A stretch of 64,000 nt of DNA from Microcoleus vaginatus_C. GTDB taxonomy: Bacteria; Cyanobacteriota; Cyanobacteriia; Cyanobacteriales; Microcoleaceae. The stretch lies in the NCBI GenBank assembly GCA_040004035.1, contig JAMPLN010000029.1; one strand, given 5' to 3'. The notes beneath the pieces are model-generated. The model saw only the letters and a program-made list of their open reading frames with translations. It did not search any database and was not told the DNA's origin. Numbering within the stretch: position 1 is the first letter of the stretch; each line of letters begins with the position of its first letter. The position numbers were made by a program, and so were the translations under genes. Shown in pieces: positions 23,682-33,012 of the stretch.

Positions 23682-25652
23682 CTACGAACCTCCCCGCAAC
23701 TTATCCAAAACCGTCCGGTCTTCCAAAGTCGAAGTATCTCCAGAAACCTCTTCTCCCGCAGCTAAAGAACGCAGCAAACGCCGCATAATCTTCCCGCTTC
23801 GAGTCTTCGGCAAAGCATCGGTAAATCGAATTTCGCCGGGACGGGCGATCGCCCCAATTTCCTTAACAACGTGCTGCTTCAACTCAGACGCCAATTCATC
23901 GCTAGGTTGCTGCGAGTTGTCCAGCGTGACAAAAGCCACAATATCCTCACCTTTAATCTCATCCGGTTTACCAACAACCGCAGCTTCCGCCACCGCTGGA
24001 TGCGATACCAAAGCTGACTCGACTTCCATTGTGCCGAGTCGGTGTCCGGCCACATTAATTACATCGTCAACGCGGCCCATTACCCAGAAATAACCGTCTT
24101 TGTCCTTGTGCGCGCCGTCCCCTGCAAAGTACACGAATTCGCCATCTTTCGGGTGCAAATATTCCCAATAAGTGCGGCGGAAGCGATCGGGATCGTTGTA
24201 AAGTGTACGCATCATTCCCGGCCAAGGATGTTTCACCACTAAATAACCGCCACTTTCGTTAGTTACTGGTTCGCCATCTTGGTCAACAACATCGACCACA
24301 ATTCCAGGGAACGGTAGGGTTGCAGAACCAGGTTTTGTAGGAATTGCACCGGGCAAAGCGGTAATCATAATTCCCCCGGTTTCTGTTTGCCACCAAGTAT
24401 CGACGATCGGACAATTCGAGTTGCCAATTACGCGCTGATACCACATCCAAGCTTCGGGATTGATCGGTTCGCCGACAGTTCCTAACAACCGTAAAGATGA
24501 CAAATTTCTGGCATTTGGCAAGTGTTCGCCCATTTTCATAAAGGTGCGAATTGCCGTGGGTGCAGTGTAGAAAACGGTGACGCCGTATTTTTCAATTACA
24601 TCCCAAAAACAGCCAGGATTTGAAGGGCGAGGAGCACCTTCATACATTAAAGTTGTCGCACCGTTGGATAGCGGCCCGTAGACAATATAACTGTGCCCAG
24701 TAATCCAGCCGACATCAGCAGTACACCAGTAAACATCGGTATCTTGGAGGTCGAATATCCACTTGGTTGTCATGTGGGTATAAAGGTTATAACCGCCCGT
24801 TGTATGGACGACACCTTTCGGTTTGCCGGTACTTCCCGAAGTGTAGAGTACGAACAGCATATCTTCGCTGTCCATCGGTTCGGCGGGGCAGTCGGCGGAG
24901 GCGTCTTTTTGCAAGTCGTGCCACCAAAGATCGCGCCCCGGTTCCATGTCAATTTGCTGTTTGGTGCGCTGAACTACGAGAACGTTGGTAACGCTGGGTG
25001 TGGCGTTGTTGGCGAGGGCTTTGTCTACTTGTGCTTTGAGGCCAACTGCTGCATCTTTGCGGAAGCCACCGTCAGCGGTGATGACGAGTTTTGCTTGGCC
25101 GTCGTTGAGCCGATCGCGCAAAGCTTCTGCACTAAAACCGCCAAAAACAACGCTGTGTACTGCACCGATTCTGGCGCAGGCTAGCATGGCGATCGCAGCT
25201 TCGGGAATCATGGGCATATAAATGCCCACGCGATCGCCCTTTTGGACTCCCAATTGTTTGATGACGTTCGCCATTTGGCAGACTTCGCGGTGGAGTTGCG
25301 CGTAGGTGAGGGTGCGCGAGTCTCCGGGTTCGCCTTCCCAAATCAGGGCGGCTTTATTTTTGCGCCAAGTGGTTAAGTGGCGATCGAGACAATTGTAAGA
25401 AATGTTTATTTTGCCGTTGACAAACCATTTGGCAACAGGCGGTTGCCAGTCGAGCACGGTATCCCAGTTTTGGAACCAGTGCAATTCTTGGGCGGCAAGT
25501 TCTGCCCAGAATGCTTGGGGGTCAGCTTTGGCTTTATCGTAGAGGGCTTGGTACTCTTCTAAGCTTTTGATGTGAGCTTTTTCGGAGAATTCAGCGGGCG
25601 GGTGAAATAGGCGTTTTTCCTGAAGAATTGATTCGATGGTATCTTGTGACAT
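23682..25652 (-). CDS. acs: Acetyl-CoA synthetase (AMP-forming)
   Basis: 656 residues, full length. An ANL-superfamily enzyme: YTSGSTGKPKGVVHTTGG (P-loop), WWQTETGGIM, YFAGDGAHKDKDGYFWVMGR and the C-terminal PKTRSGKIMRRLLR, whose Lys catalyses adenylation and is the acetylation site. It activates acetate to acetyl-CoA in the cytoplasm. It is a single gene with AT-rich DNA upstream. Confidence 0.96.
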   Translation of the reverse strand: MSQDTIESILQEKRLFHPPAEFSEKAHIKSLEEYQALYDKAKADPQAFWAELAAQELHWFQNWDTVLDWQPPVAKWFVNGKINISYNCLDRHLTTWRKNKAALIWEGEPGDSRTLTYAQLHREVCQMANVIKQLGVQKGDRVGIYMPMIPEAAIAMLACARIGAVHSVVFGGFSAEALRDRLNDGQAKLVITADGGFRKDAAVGLKAQVDKALANNATPSVTNVLVVQRTKQQIDMEPGRDLWWHDLQKDASADCPAEPMDSEDMLFVLYTSGSTGKPKGVVHTTGGYNLYTHMTTKWIFDLQDTDVYWCTADVGWITGHSYIVYGPLSNGATTLMYEGAPRPSNPGCFWDVIEKYGVTVFYTAPTAIRTFMKMGEHLPNARNLSSLRLLGTVGEPINPEAWMWYQRVIGNSNCPIVDTWWQTETGGIMITALPGAIPTKPGSATLPFPGIVVDVVDQDGEPVTNESGGYLVVKHPWPGMMRTLYNDPDRFRRTYWEYLHPKDGEFVYFAGDGAHKDKDGYFWVMGRVDDVINVAGHRLGTMEVESALVSHPAVAEAAVVGKPDEIKGEDIVAFVTLDNSQQPSDELASELKQHVVKEIGAIARPGEIRFTDALPKTRSGKIMRRLLRSLAAGEEVSGDTSTLEDRTVLDKLRGGS

Positions 25653-25937
25653 TGCTTTTTCTGTAACTGCATCTACTTCTTTAAACTATTTTGTACGCAA
25701 TTGAGCGCAAAAATATCTTGAGTTTCGTTAAGAATTTTGGTTATTGTGTAAATGTTGGGGCTGTGGCTGTTTATTTGAAAATTATAATTTCATCGAATTT
25801 GGAGGCTAAATAAAGTTCGATCGAGCTTCGTTTAGTGAAAATATTTTATATAAAATATTGTAGAAGTTTTAGTTTAATAGTATAATGATGTGAAGCTGCT
25901 TGAAAAGAATTATTCAACCTGAATGAGAGGGGAAAGC
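25653..25937. promoter_or_regulatory. AT-rich divergent spacer with a 20-bp palindrome
   Basis: Between acs (minus) and the nuclease gene (plus). The perfect palindrome AATATTTTATATAAAATATT at 25840-25859 could be an operator or just AT-rich DNA. No other signal stands out. Confidence 0.35.
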
Positions 25938-26597
25938 ATGACCCAAAATTTAGAAGCAAGCCAACTTTCGCTAAATGACGTTCGCCGCCTTCTCAAACTG
26001 GAAGAGCGAGAAGGAGACGCCTTCACCGATTTTTTCTCTTTGGAACCGCTGTCTGAATTAGAACAGCAGGAAATATTAAAAATTAGAACAGACTTTCGAC
26101 GCTACTTATCCGCCGGAAAAGTTTCAGAAGAACTTGTTAAATTTTTAGTGCTTTCACCGTTAATGAGATTAGGAGGATTTTTTGATATTCCGATTGTGCT
26201 GACAATGGAAGATAGCATCCCGATCGAGGTGGAGGATGGGGATACTTTAATTAAAGGGCGCTTGGATATCTTAGCCGTAAATCAGCCGGATGCAGAGCTC
26301 GTGGCGGCACAGTTTTGGATTTTGGTAGTGGAGGCGAAAAATAGTGCGATCGCACCTTTGACTGGTTTGCCGCAACTCCTAACTTATACTTATAAAAGTT
26401 TGCAGCAGCAATCGTCTGTTTGGGGATTGACGACGAATGGCGAAAGTTATCGGTTTGTGCGGGTGACGCGGGGCAATCCTTGTACTTATCAGATTTTACC
26501 GGAATTGAATTTGATTGACCCAGAGCGATCGCTCTTGTTGGCGCAAGTGTTGAAAGCTATTTGCAAGTTGCAGAATGTGCAGTTGCAGTTGGCTTAA
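25938..26597 (+). CDS. PD-(D/E)xK nuclease-like protein (HsdR N-terminal type)
   Basis: 219 residues from the ATG at 25938, which has a GAGAGGGG ribosome site. GRLDILAVNQPDAELVAAQF and WILVVEAKNSAIAPL show the D...ExK catalytic pattern of restriction-type nucleases. QLLTYTYKSLQQQSSVWG and LTTNGESYRFVRV resemble the N-terminal domain of type I restriction R subunits. No helicase or methylase is linked, so a stand-alone role is likely. Cyanobacteria carry many such orphan genes. Confidence 0.75.
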   Translation: MTQNLEASQLSLNDVRRLLKLEEREGDAFTDFFSLEPLSELEQQEILKIRTDFRRYLSAGKVSEELVKFLVLSPLMRLGGFFDIPIVLTMEDSIPIEVEDGDTLIKGRLDILAVNQPDAELVAAQFWILVVEAKNSAIAPLTGLPQLLTYTYKSLQQQSSVWGLTTNGESYRFVRVTRGNPCTYQILPELNLIDPERSLLLAQVLKAICKLQNVQLQLA

Positions 26598-26840
26598 TCT
26601 CTCAGGTGAAAATCTGTGCTTATCCCTACTGCCTAGACAAATATTTTGTAACATCGGGGGAAACACCTTTAGTCGCTAATCGCCCTCTATCGCTGGTTCC
26701 AAATGTTGTTAACTTCTGTTTAGAAACTGCCGATTCAATTAGAAATTAAGATTTGTTAAAAATTTGCTCTCCTGAGTGACAAAATACAAGTCGTTCTTTA
26801 AAATAAGAGACAATTTGACCCGGAAACTGAAGGTAAGAAA

Positions 26841-27863
26841 ATGTCTGAACTTAGACAAAATCTAATTACCAGAGATTGGGTAATCATCGCCACCGAACGG
26901 GCGACAAGACCGGATCAATTCGCTAACAAAAAAAAGTGCGAAATATTAGTCCCACCGCACCGTGCCGATTGCCCGTTTTGCGTGGGAAATGAGGAAGACG
27001 GAACCTTAGAAACTTGCCGTTTGGGCGATCGCACTGGCTGGAAAGTCAGGGCAATTCGCAACAAATATCCCGCCCTCTCCCCGACAGCAGAATGGATGAG
27101 GATATCATCGGGAATTCACCGCACGATGGCGGGAATCGGCGTTCACGAAGTAATTGTCGAACACCCGCGACACGATTTGACCACAGCTTTGTTGAGCGTT
27201 GAAGAAGTTGAAAACATACTTTTAGTATACCGCCAGCGCTATGTAGAAATTAGAAAAAATCCCCACATTGAAACAATTATTATCTTCAAAAATCACGGCG
27301 AAACTGCCGGAACTTCTCTCGAACACCCCCACTCGCAGATAGCAGCGACGCCCGTTGTACCCAGCCAATTTCGCAGCCGCATCGACGAAGCTATTAGATA
27401 TTTTGACGACACGGGAGAATGCCTCTTTTGCCGGACTTTGGAAGATGAATTAGCGGCGAAGGAAAGAGTGATTTGTGAGAGTGAACATTTTGTGGCTTTT
27501 ATCCCTTACGCTGCACTTTCACCGTTTCACACTTGGATTTTTCCGCGCCGGCATTCCTCTTCGTTTGATGAAATTACTGATGCGGAAATTGCGGATCTTG
27601 CTGATACTTTGAAAATTGTACTGGCTAAGCTTTATTACGGATTGAACAATCCCGATTACAACTATAATATTCGATCGGTGCCGATCGCCCAACGGGCAAC
27701 AAAATACTTTCACTGGTATATCGCAATTATTCCCAGAGTCACCAAGCAAGCTGGGTTTGAGTTGGGCAGCGGGATGTTTATAAATACTGCTTTGCCCGAA
27801 GAAAGTGCGGCGTTTTTGCGATCGATCGAAATTCCTAGCCACAGTAATTTCCCCCCCATCTAA
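26841..27863 (+). CDS. galT: Galactose-1-phosphate uridylyltransferase
   Basis: 340 residues. Two HIT-like halves: CPFCVGNEE (zinc ligands), then NHGETAGTSLEHPHSQI containing the catalytic HPH motif (HPHSQ rather than HPHGQ), then ECLFCRTLEDE and LSPFHTWIFPRRHSSSF in the second half. It transfers UMP between UDP-glucose and galactose 1-phosphate in the Leloir pathway. No galK or galE is nearby. Confidence 0.9.
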   Translation: MSELRQNLITRDWVIIATERATRPDQFANKKKCEILVPPHRADCPFCVGNEEDGTLETCRLGDRTGWKVRAIRNKYPALSPTAEWMRISSGIHRTMAGIGVHEVIVEHPRHDLTTALLSVEEVENILLVYRQRYVEIRKNPHIETIIIFKNHGETAGTSLEHPHSQIAATPVVPSQFRSRIDEAIRYFDDTGECLFCRTLEDELAAKERVICESEHFVAFIPYAALSPFHTWIFPRRHSSSFDEITDAEIADLADTLKIVLAKLYYGLNNPDYNYNIRSVPIAQRATKYFHWYIAIIPRVTKQAGFELGSGMFINTALPEESAAFLRSIEIPSHSNFPPI

Positions 27864-28116
27864 AGTATCCTACATCACAACAGTCAAATTTACTTCAAAT
27901 TGGGGTGGAAATGTACGCAGGCAGTCTGAATTGCGAGTCTGTCTTGGGGGAGGAAAGTGATATTATTTGAGATTTGATATTTGAGATTAAAAAATTGGGG
28001 ATAACGAATGATCTAAGGGTTTAGATCACCCGGCTACAGTTGCATTCTTTTGTGAAACTGGTATCATTTACGAGCTCAAGTTATGAAGGTACAAATACTT
28101 AGGGATTGTACCAAAC
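27864..28116. other. Intergenic stretch
   Basis: Contains a small hairpin GATCTAA-GGGT-TTAGATC at 28010-28027. No gene or further signal seen. Confidence 0.4.
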
Positions 28117-28401
28117 TCACAATAAACTTTCGACATACTGCCAGCCGTCGTCGCTAAAAGTAGCTCTCAACATATCTCTAATTTTGGCATCGATCGATAA
28201 TATCCCCTCGCCCGACTCACCATTCTCGCCGATTTCGCAACTGTCTTCAGACATATGTTCTTGGATATGGGCCAGAGTATGGGCGAAATTAGCCAGAAAA
28301 TAATGTTCGTGCACCCACGCTGTCGGATCGGGTATTTCTGCACTCCCAAAAGCTCGATCGACTAAATCTTTTTTGGCAACATCGTCAGTCTGGTTTTTCA
28401 T
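28117..28401 (-). CDS. Hypothetical protein
   Basis: 94 residues, acidic (pockets of Glu/Asp such as EDSCEIGENGESGEG). It has an ATG start but no recognisable domain. A His-rich stretch, HEHYFLANFAHTLAHIQEHM, could bind metal. Not recognised. Codon use and length fit a real gene, but it could be a chance frame. Confidence 0.5.
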   Translation of the reverse strand: MKNQTDDVAKKDLVDRAFGSAEIPDPTAWVHEHYFLANFAHTLAHIQEHMSEDSCEIGENGESGEGILSIDAKIRDMLRATFSDDGWQYVESLL

Positions 28402-28556
28402 GTTGAGTTCGATTTAGGTAGAACTGGTAACTTATCCATTCTAAGCTTAATTGTCAACAGGATCGCGATCCTGATCGACCACAGCAGTGACAAATTTGTG
28501 TATTGTGTGCGATCGCGATCCTAATTTTTTGGTCAATCGCGTGTTATCATTTTACC

Positions 28557-29534
28557 TCAAACTCGGTGGTCAATAATGTTCACATCGAGCAGAATAGACT
28601 TGGGAATCATTCCGTGAACTCCTTTTTGAGGATTGTTGACAGCCTGCGTAATCCGAAAATTAACCGCGAGGGAACACAAAACATAAGCATCTTCTTCTTT
28701 GAAACCTGCAAACTTTTGTAGCCAATAAACCGTCTGTTTTACCGCCATCTCAAACGCTTCATCTAATGTTATACCGAATCCCATAATCACAATATGAGTG
28801 GGCGTTTCAGCAAACGGAAATATCAGAAATAAATCCTTGCGTAAGATGATTTGAATAGTCCCGTTCATGGAAGTTTCAATGGCAGTACCGTCAACTTCAC
28901 CGTCTCCTTGTGCCGAATGTCCGTCGCCGATGGACAGTAAACCGCCGCGCATAAAAACAGGTAAAAATAACCGCGTTCCTGGTTGGAGTTCCTGATTGTC
29001 CATATTGCCGCCGTAGCGCTCTGGAGGAATAGAAGAACGGTTAATTTCTGCATTGGCAACGCCGATAATGCCAAAAAAAGGATGCAGGGGAATCCGAATG
29101 CCGCTACCTGCGGGAAATTCAGCAATTTTTTGCTCTAAATCTAGCGAAATAAACCGCAATTTAGGTTCGGAGAAATACTCCGGTAAAGCTCCCCATCCGG
29201 GCCGAATTGCATTAAATCCTACTGGTAAACTTGGGTAAACATCCTCAATGTGAATTTCTAAAACGTCTCCCGGTTCGGCATTGTTAACATAAATCGGGCC
29301 TGTTAGCAAGTGGGGCCCCGGCCCAACTTTGCGGTTGGGAGGCAAATTCTGACAAATATCTAAAAATTCGGGGGTGAGAAATTCCGGCGGCGCTTTGTCA
29401 GCAACATAATATCCTGAATAGGTTTCGATATCGATGCGATCGCCCGAATCGACGATTAAAGCAGGTTCGATGTTCGGAGAAAAACCGCCTAAGTGTACGG
29501 TTTTGCAGTTAGCCTTGAGAAGGTGGCGAGTCAT
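28557..29534 (-). CDS. Acetamidase/formamidase family protein
   Basis: 325 residues of the FmdA/AmdA family: HLGGFSPNIEPALIVDSGD, TGPIYVNNAEPGDVLEIHIE, HPFFGIIGVA, and SIGDGHSAQGDGEVDGTAIE, which carries metal-binding residues. The family hydrolyses formamide or acetamide to ammonia and the acid, so the gene may be another nitrogen-scavenging function. It is not linked to the guanidine cluster. A GATTTTA heptamer repeat lies 2 bases upstream of the start codon. Confidence 0.9.
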   Translation of the reverse strand: MTRHLLKANCKTVHLGGFSPNIEPALIVDSGDRIDIETYSGYYVADKAPPEFLTPEFLDICQNLPPNRKVGPGPHLLTGPIYVNNAEPGDVLEIHIEDVYPSLPVGFNAIRPGWGALPEYFSEPKLRFISLDLEQKIAEFPAGSGIRIPLHPFFGIIGVANAEINRSSIPPERYGGNMDNQELQPGTRLFLPVFMRGGLLSIGDGHSAQGDGEVDGTAIETSMNGTIQIILRKDLFLIFPFAETPTHIVIMGFGITLDEAFEMAVKQTVYWLQKFAGFKEEDAYVLCSLAVNFRITQAVNNPQKGVHGMIPKSILLDVNIIDHRV

Positions 29535-29536
29535 GG

Positions 29537-29569
29537 GATTTTAGATTTTAGATTTTAGATTTTAGATTG
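29537..29569. repeat. Heptanucleotide tandem repeat (GATTTTA)x4.5
   Basis: Perfect heptamers next to the start codon of the acetamidase-like gene, in the ribosome-site position. Same unit as at 9525. Confidence 0.95.
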
Positions 29570-29858
29570 AAGGAAGGGTGTTAAGAATGTTATATCGCAA
29601 GTCTTAATCATTTTTGAGAATTTTTTTTTAAATGAACCGCAGAGGGCGCAGAGGGCGCAGAGAAAGAGAATTCAGAGATAAGAAGAGGTCAAAAAATGGT
29701 TGAGGTTTGTTTGATGTGAGATATTTTACTAATTTCTTAACTTTTTGATAACGTTGGTAGTTTAAAATTTAAAGTTAGCGGGGCGGGTTTATATCTATTG
29801 GGGTGGGGAGTTCTGTTTGGCTGGTGAAACCCCCCCTACAACTAATGACTAATGACTT
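29570..29858. other. Intergenic region with GCAGAG repeat
   Basis: 29636-29670 is a copy of the GCAGAG-rich dispersed repeat seen at 361. The rest is AT-rich; promoters for both divergent genes are expected, but none is clear. Confidence 0.5.
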
Positions 29859-31652
29859 ATGTTAACGCCTTTGCCTAATAAACTAGAAACTTCTCAAGGT
29901 TATTCTCGCAATCCCTGGTTTTTTGCGGTTTTGATTTTGATTGTCCTATTGCTAGGTTTTATGATGCCATCTAACCTCAACGAACCTCAGCTTTTAACCG
30001 ATCCGTTTTTGCAAGTCCCAACAGCAAACTCGGTGCGAGTTGTCTGGTTTACCGAGTTTGCCGGTACTCGCAACACGGTTGCTTACGGCGAAAATCTGAA
30101 TGAAATTGCGGCTGCAAATACTACGAAGCTAAGCCGCACTCGCGAAGACAAAGACTCGCGCATTTCCGATGAAATCAAACAAAGCATAATTGACAGCAAT
30201 CCAATTGTCCGCGACATCTGGCGCCACGAAGCAGAAGTCCCCAATTTAATGCCCGGTGTTCGCATTCCTTATCGAGTCACTAGCGAAAGGAAAGACGGCG
30301 CATCTGTCAGCAGCAAAATATTCACTCTTTCTCCCACACCAGCAGCAGGAATTGCGCTCAAAATTCTCCTCACTTCCGACCATCAATTGATGCCTATGAC
30401 AGCAGCAAATCTCCAGAAAGTAGCCGAAAAAATGGGGAGAGTTGACGCGGTTTTTATGGCTGGGGATTTAGTTAATATACCCGATCGCGCTTCTGAATGG
30501 TTTGACGACTACCGAGGCCGCGCCTTCTTTCCCGCGCTGCAAGGGCGCGCATTTTCCGAACTGGACAAAAACGGCATCAAAACCGTTTACAGCGGCGGCG
30601 AAATGATCCAACACGCGCCTTTATTTACCGCCATTGGCAATCATGAAATCATGGGTCGCTTTGCAACCAACAGCACACTCGGCGACCAATTTAACGATCC
30701 TTTTCCCCGCGCCGCTGCCGAGAAAATATACGCTCAACGTGCTGCCTCTTTGAATCCCAAGAATGACTCTTCAGTGCGGGAAATATGGCTAAAAAACAAT
30801 AGTTTTAATAGCGATACCTATGACGAGATTTTCAATTTACCGGGAGGCAAAAAATACTATGCTGTGACTTTTGGCGACGTGCGGTTAGTGACTTTGTATG
30901 TTACGAATATCTGGCGGACTCCGAATTTAGATCCGGGTGCGAGAGGCAGGTATCGGGAACGGGACGAAGATTTTAATAATCCCGAAAAATGGGGATACGG
31001 ACAGCATATTTTTGAGCCTATTGTCAAGGGCAGCGCTCAATATACTTGGCTGCAACAAGAGTTAAAGAGTTCGGAGTTCCAGCAGGCCAAATATAAAATT
31101 GTGATGTTTCACCACCCGCCGCATTCTCTGGGTGACAATATTGTACCTGCTTATACCGATCCAGTGCAAATAGTCGATCGCGCTCTCGATGGCGAGATTA
31201 AAATGGTGCGTTACGAGTATCCGAAACAGCAAGATTATCTGATTCGGGATGTAGTGCCACTACTAGAAACAGCGGGGGTGCACTTGGTATTTTACGGACA
31301 TTCGCACTTGTGGAATCGGTTTGTAAGTTCCAGCGGAATGCACTTTTTGGAGACTTCTAATGTGGGCAACAGTTACGGTGCTTTTGTGGGGGAAAAGCGC
31401 CGATTTGTGCCGCCGGCATATCGGGAAGATTACAGCGCTATTGGAAACCCGAACGGATTGGAACCTGTGGTGCCAACTGTTGCGCCTTTGTTGGGAGAAG
31501 ACGGGCGGCCGCTGCCGTATATTGATAGCAATGATATTACGGCTTTTACTATTTTTGATACGGGGGAGGGTACGGTTAGCAGCTACTATTTTGATACGCG
31601 GAAACCGGAGTCGCAAGTGGTGAAGTTTGATGAGTTTAAGTGCGAAAGATAA
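29859..31652 (+). CDS. Metallophosphoesterase, purple acid phosphatase-like
   Basis: 597 residues. Residues 18-38 (FFAVLILIVLLLGFMM) form a signal anchor. A fibronectin-like N domain (about 45-155) precedes the phosphoesterase domain with TSDHQLM, AGDLVNIPDR, AIGNHEIMG, FHHPPHS and FYGHSHLWNR, the metal-ligand order of the calcineurin-like superfamily. It is expected on the periplasmic side, freeing phosphate from organic esters. Stands alone. Confidence 0.87.
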   Translation: MLTPLPNKLETSQGYSRNPWFFAVLILIVLLLGFMMPSNLNEPQLLTDPFLQVPTANSVRVVWFTEFAGTRNTVAYGENLNEIAAANTTKLSRTREDKDSRISDEIKQSIIDSNPIVRDIWRHEAEVPNLMPGVRIPYRVTSERKDGASVSSKIFTLSPTPAAGIALKILLTSDHQLMPMTAANLQKVAEKMGRVDAVFMAGDLVNIPDRASEWFDDYRGRAFFPALQGRAFSELDKNGIKTVYSGGEMIQHAPLFTAIGNHEIMGRFATNSTLGDQFNDPFPRAAAEKIYAQRAASLNPKNDSSVREIWLKNNSFNSDTYDEIFNLPGGKKYYAVTFGDVRLVTLYVTNIWRTPNLDPGARGRYRERDEDFNNPEKWGYGQHIFEPIVKGSAQYTWLQQELKSSEFQQAKYKIVMFHHPPHSLGDNIVPAYTDPVQIVDRALDGEIKMVRYEYPKQQDYLIRDVVPLLETAGVHLVFYGHSHLWNRFVSSSGMHFLETSNVGNSYGAFVGEKRRFVPPAYREDYSAIGNPNGLEPVVPTVAPLLGEDGRPLPYIDSNDITAFTIFDTGEGTVSSYYFDTRKPESQVVKFDEFKCER

Positions 31653-31697
31653 GGGCACGGCATTGCTGTGTCCCTACAGATATCTGAGTCAACTCAG

Positions 31698-31810
31698 ATG
31701 TTGCACTATTCTCAATTAGCTGTTTAGGAACGGGCCGGAGAGCCCGTTCCACAAGAAAATTGAGTTTTGTGGAACAGGCATCTTGCCTGTTCTTAACAAT
31801 GGTGCAAGAT
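31698..31810. mobile_element. MITE-like palindromic element, copy C
   Basis: GATGTTGCACTATT at the left and AACAATGGTGCAAGAT at the right. The centre has CGGGCCGGAGAGCCCG and GGAACAGGCATCTTGCC arms. No clear target duplication. Confidence 0.8.
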
Positions 31811-32115
31811 GTAATACCAAGTTGCATTCTGATGTAGAATCTAGTTGAGGGTGATAAATGTCAAATAATTTGGAAATTCCCAACAATATTGGGCTGTTGA
31901 CTCAACCGTCTTATAGCCCCGAATTAATGCCAGTTGAACATCTGTGGGAAGATTTACGAGAAAACTACTTTAATAACCGAATATTCAAGTCAATGTCTAA
32001 GCTAGTCGATAAACTTTGTCAAGGGCTTGTCAATCTACCATCTAATCCGGAACGCTTGCGCTCAATGACTTATTTCCCACATTTTAGAATAAGCTCTTTG
32101 AAAGCAACTTAGTAT
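31811..32115 (+). pseudogene. IS630-family transposase remnant with terminal inverted repeats
   Basis: The open frame 31858-32112 encodes PSYSPELMPVEHLWEDLREN and then LVNLPSNPERLRSMTYFPH, the C-terminal end of IS630/ISY100-type DDE transposases, including the third acidic residue (E of PVEHLW). The N-terminal two thirds are missing. TAATACCAAGTTGC at 31812-31825 and GCAACTTAGTAT at 32105-32116 are likely inverted ends, so a deletion derivative of about 300 bases remains. Confidence 0.8.
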
Positions 32116-32161
32116 CAGCTTATACAACAGGCATACAATGTTAGCTGGAAAAAAAGTCGAG

Positions 32162-32815
32162 CTAATCGCTCACTGAAAACGTGTTAATACTTTGTTCAAA
32201 CGTGGGCCTGCGCTGTTCAAATTCCTCAGCACTGGTAGAGAATGCAACAATCCACATATTGCTCCCCTGCTTAATCGTGTAGATTATCTGTTTGGCAGTT
32301 ACACCCGAAATTGTTGCTTCTGTCACAATCTGACCTGCCTGATAGCGGTCAAGCGACACCTTCTTCTGCTCCACGACACGAAATTCGCTGGGTAATTGTT
32401 TGGTAATGATATCCAAGTATGTATCTATTGTCACTGTAGATCCAACTGACTCTCTAGCAATAGCGACATTACTCAGAAAACCGGGTTTACCAACCTTCGA
32501 GTCAAAAGCCCAAATGACGAATGCGGATGGATTCTGTTTAAGAGACTGAGCTATCTGCTGATAGTAGGGCCCCAAAGATTCCAGCTTTTGAACCACCACG
32601 TCCAGATTTTGGCTGAGATCTCCGCCGCTATAACTCTCCGGTAATTGTAATTGTGCACCACGTCCCTCAAATTTTTTCCAACCTGGGATGGTGGTGGTTT
32701 GTGTGGCGACAAACGGACTTGATGCGTGTTGTTGAGAAGTTTCTGGTGGCTTGCAGCCTATGACTAGGCTTGGTAGCAACAGACAGAGTACCAGCAAAAA
32801 GTTTTTCTTATTCAT
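32162..32815 (-). CDS. Putative lipoprotein of unknown function
   Basis: 217 residues from the ATG at 32815. MNKKNFLLVLCLLLPSLVIGC is a type II signal with lipobox VIGC at Cys21. The mature protein has WKKFEGRGAQLQLPESYSGG and a final FEQRRPTFEQSINTFSVSD, reminiscent of PsbP/MOG1-like fitness proteins, but I cannot assign a family firmly. Its upstream region (32838-32880) holds inverted relatives of the IS630 ends. Confidence 0.75.
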   Translation of the reverse strand: MNKKNFLLVLCLLLPSLVIGCKPPETSQQHASSPFVATQTTTIPGWKKFEGRGAQLQLPESYSGGDLSQNLDVVVQKLESLGPYYQQIAQSLKQNPSAFVIWAFDSKVGKPGFLSNVAIARESVGSTVTIDTYLDIITKQLPSEFRVVEQKKVSLDRYQAGQIVTEATISGVTAKQIIYTIKQGSNMWIVAFSTSAEEFEQRRPTFEQSINTFSVSD

Positions 32816-32837
32816 GGAATTACGGTTTATACCCCAA

Positions 32838-32880
32838 CTTGGTATCACTCATGATTGTACGTCTGAACGCAACTTGGTAT
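32838..32880. repeat. IS630-type inverted-end sequences
   Basis: CCAACTTGGTATC at 32837 and GCAACTTGGTATAAG at 32868-32882 are reverse complements of the TACCAAGTTGC end at 31814. Solo ends like these suggest repeated insertion and deletion of the same IS here. Confidence 0.6.
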
Positions 32881-32891
32881 AAGATTAAACT

Positions 32892-33009
32892 GAGATGTTG
32901 CACCCTTTTTAATTACCTGTTTAGGAACGGGCAAGATGCCCGTTCCACAAAACTCAATTTTATTGTGGAACAGGCATCTTGCCTGTTCTTAACAAAAGTG
33001 CAAAATTTC
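32892..33009. mobile_element. MITE-like palindromic element, copy D, with 10-bp target duplication
   Basis: GATGTTGCACCC at left and AGTGCAAAATTTC at right. Internal arms GGAACGGGCAAGATGCCCG and GGAACAGGCATCTTGCC. AGATTAAACT is repeated exactly at 32882-32891 and 33010-33019. The right copy overlaps the stop codon of the DUF4336 gene, so insertion occurred at the gene's end without breaking it. Confidence 0.88.
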
Positions 33010-33012
33010 AGA

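Noticed and set aside
26561..26749. 62-residue plus frame
   Set aside because: Overlaps the end of the nuclease gene in another frame and has no protein character.
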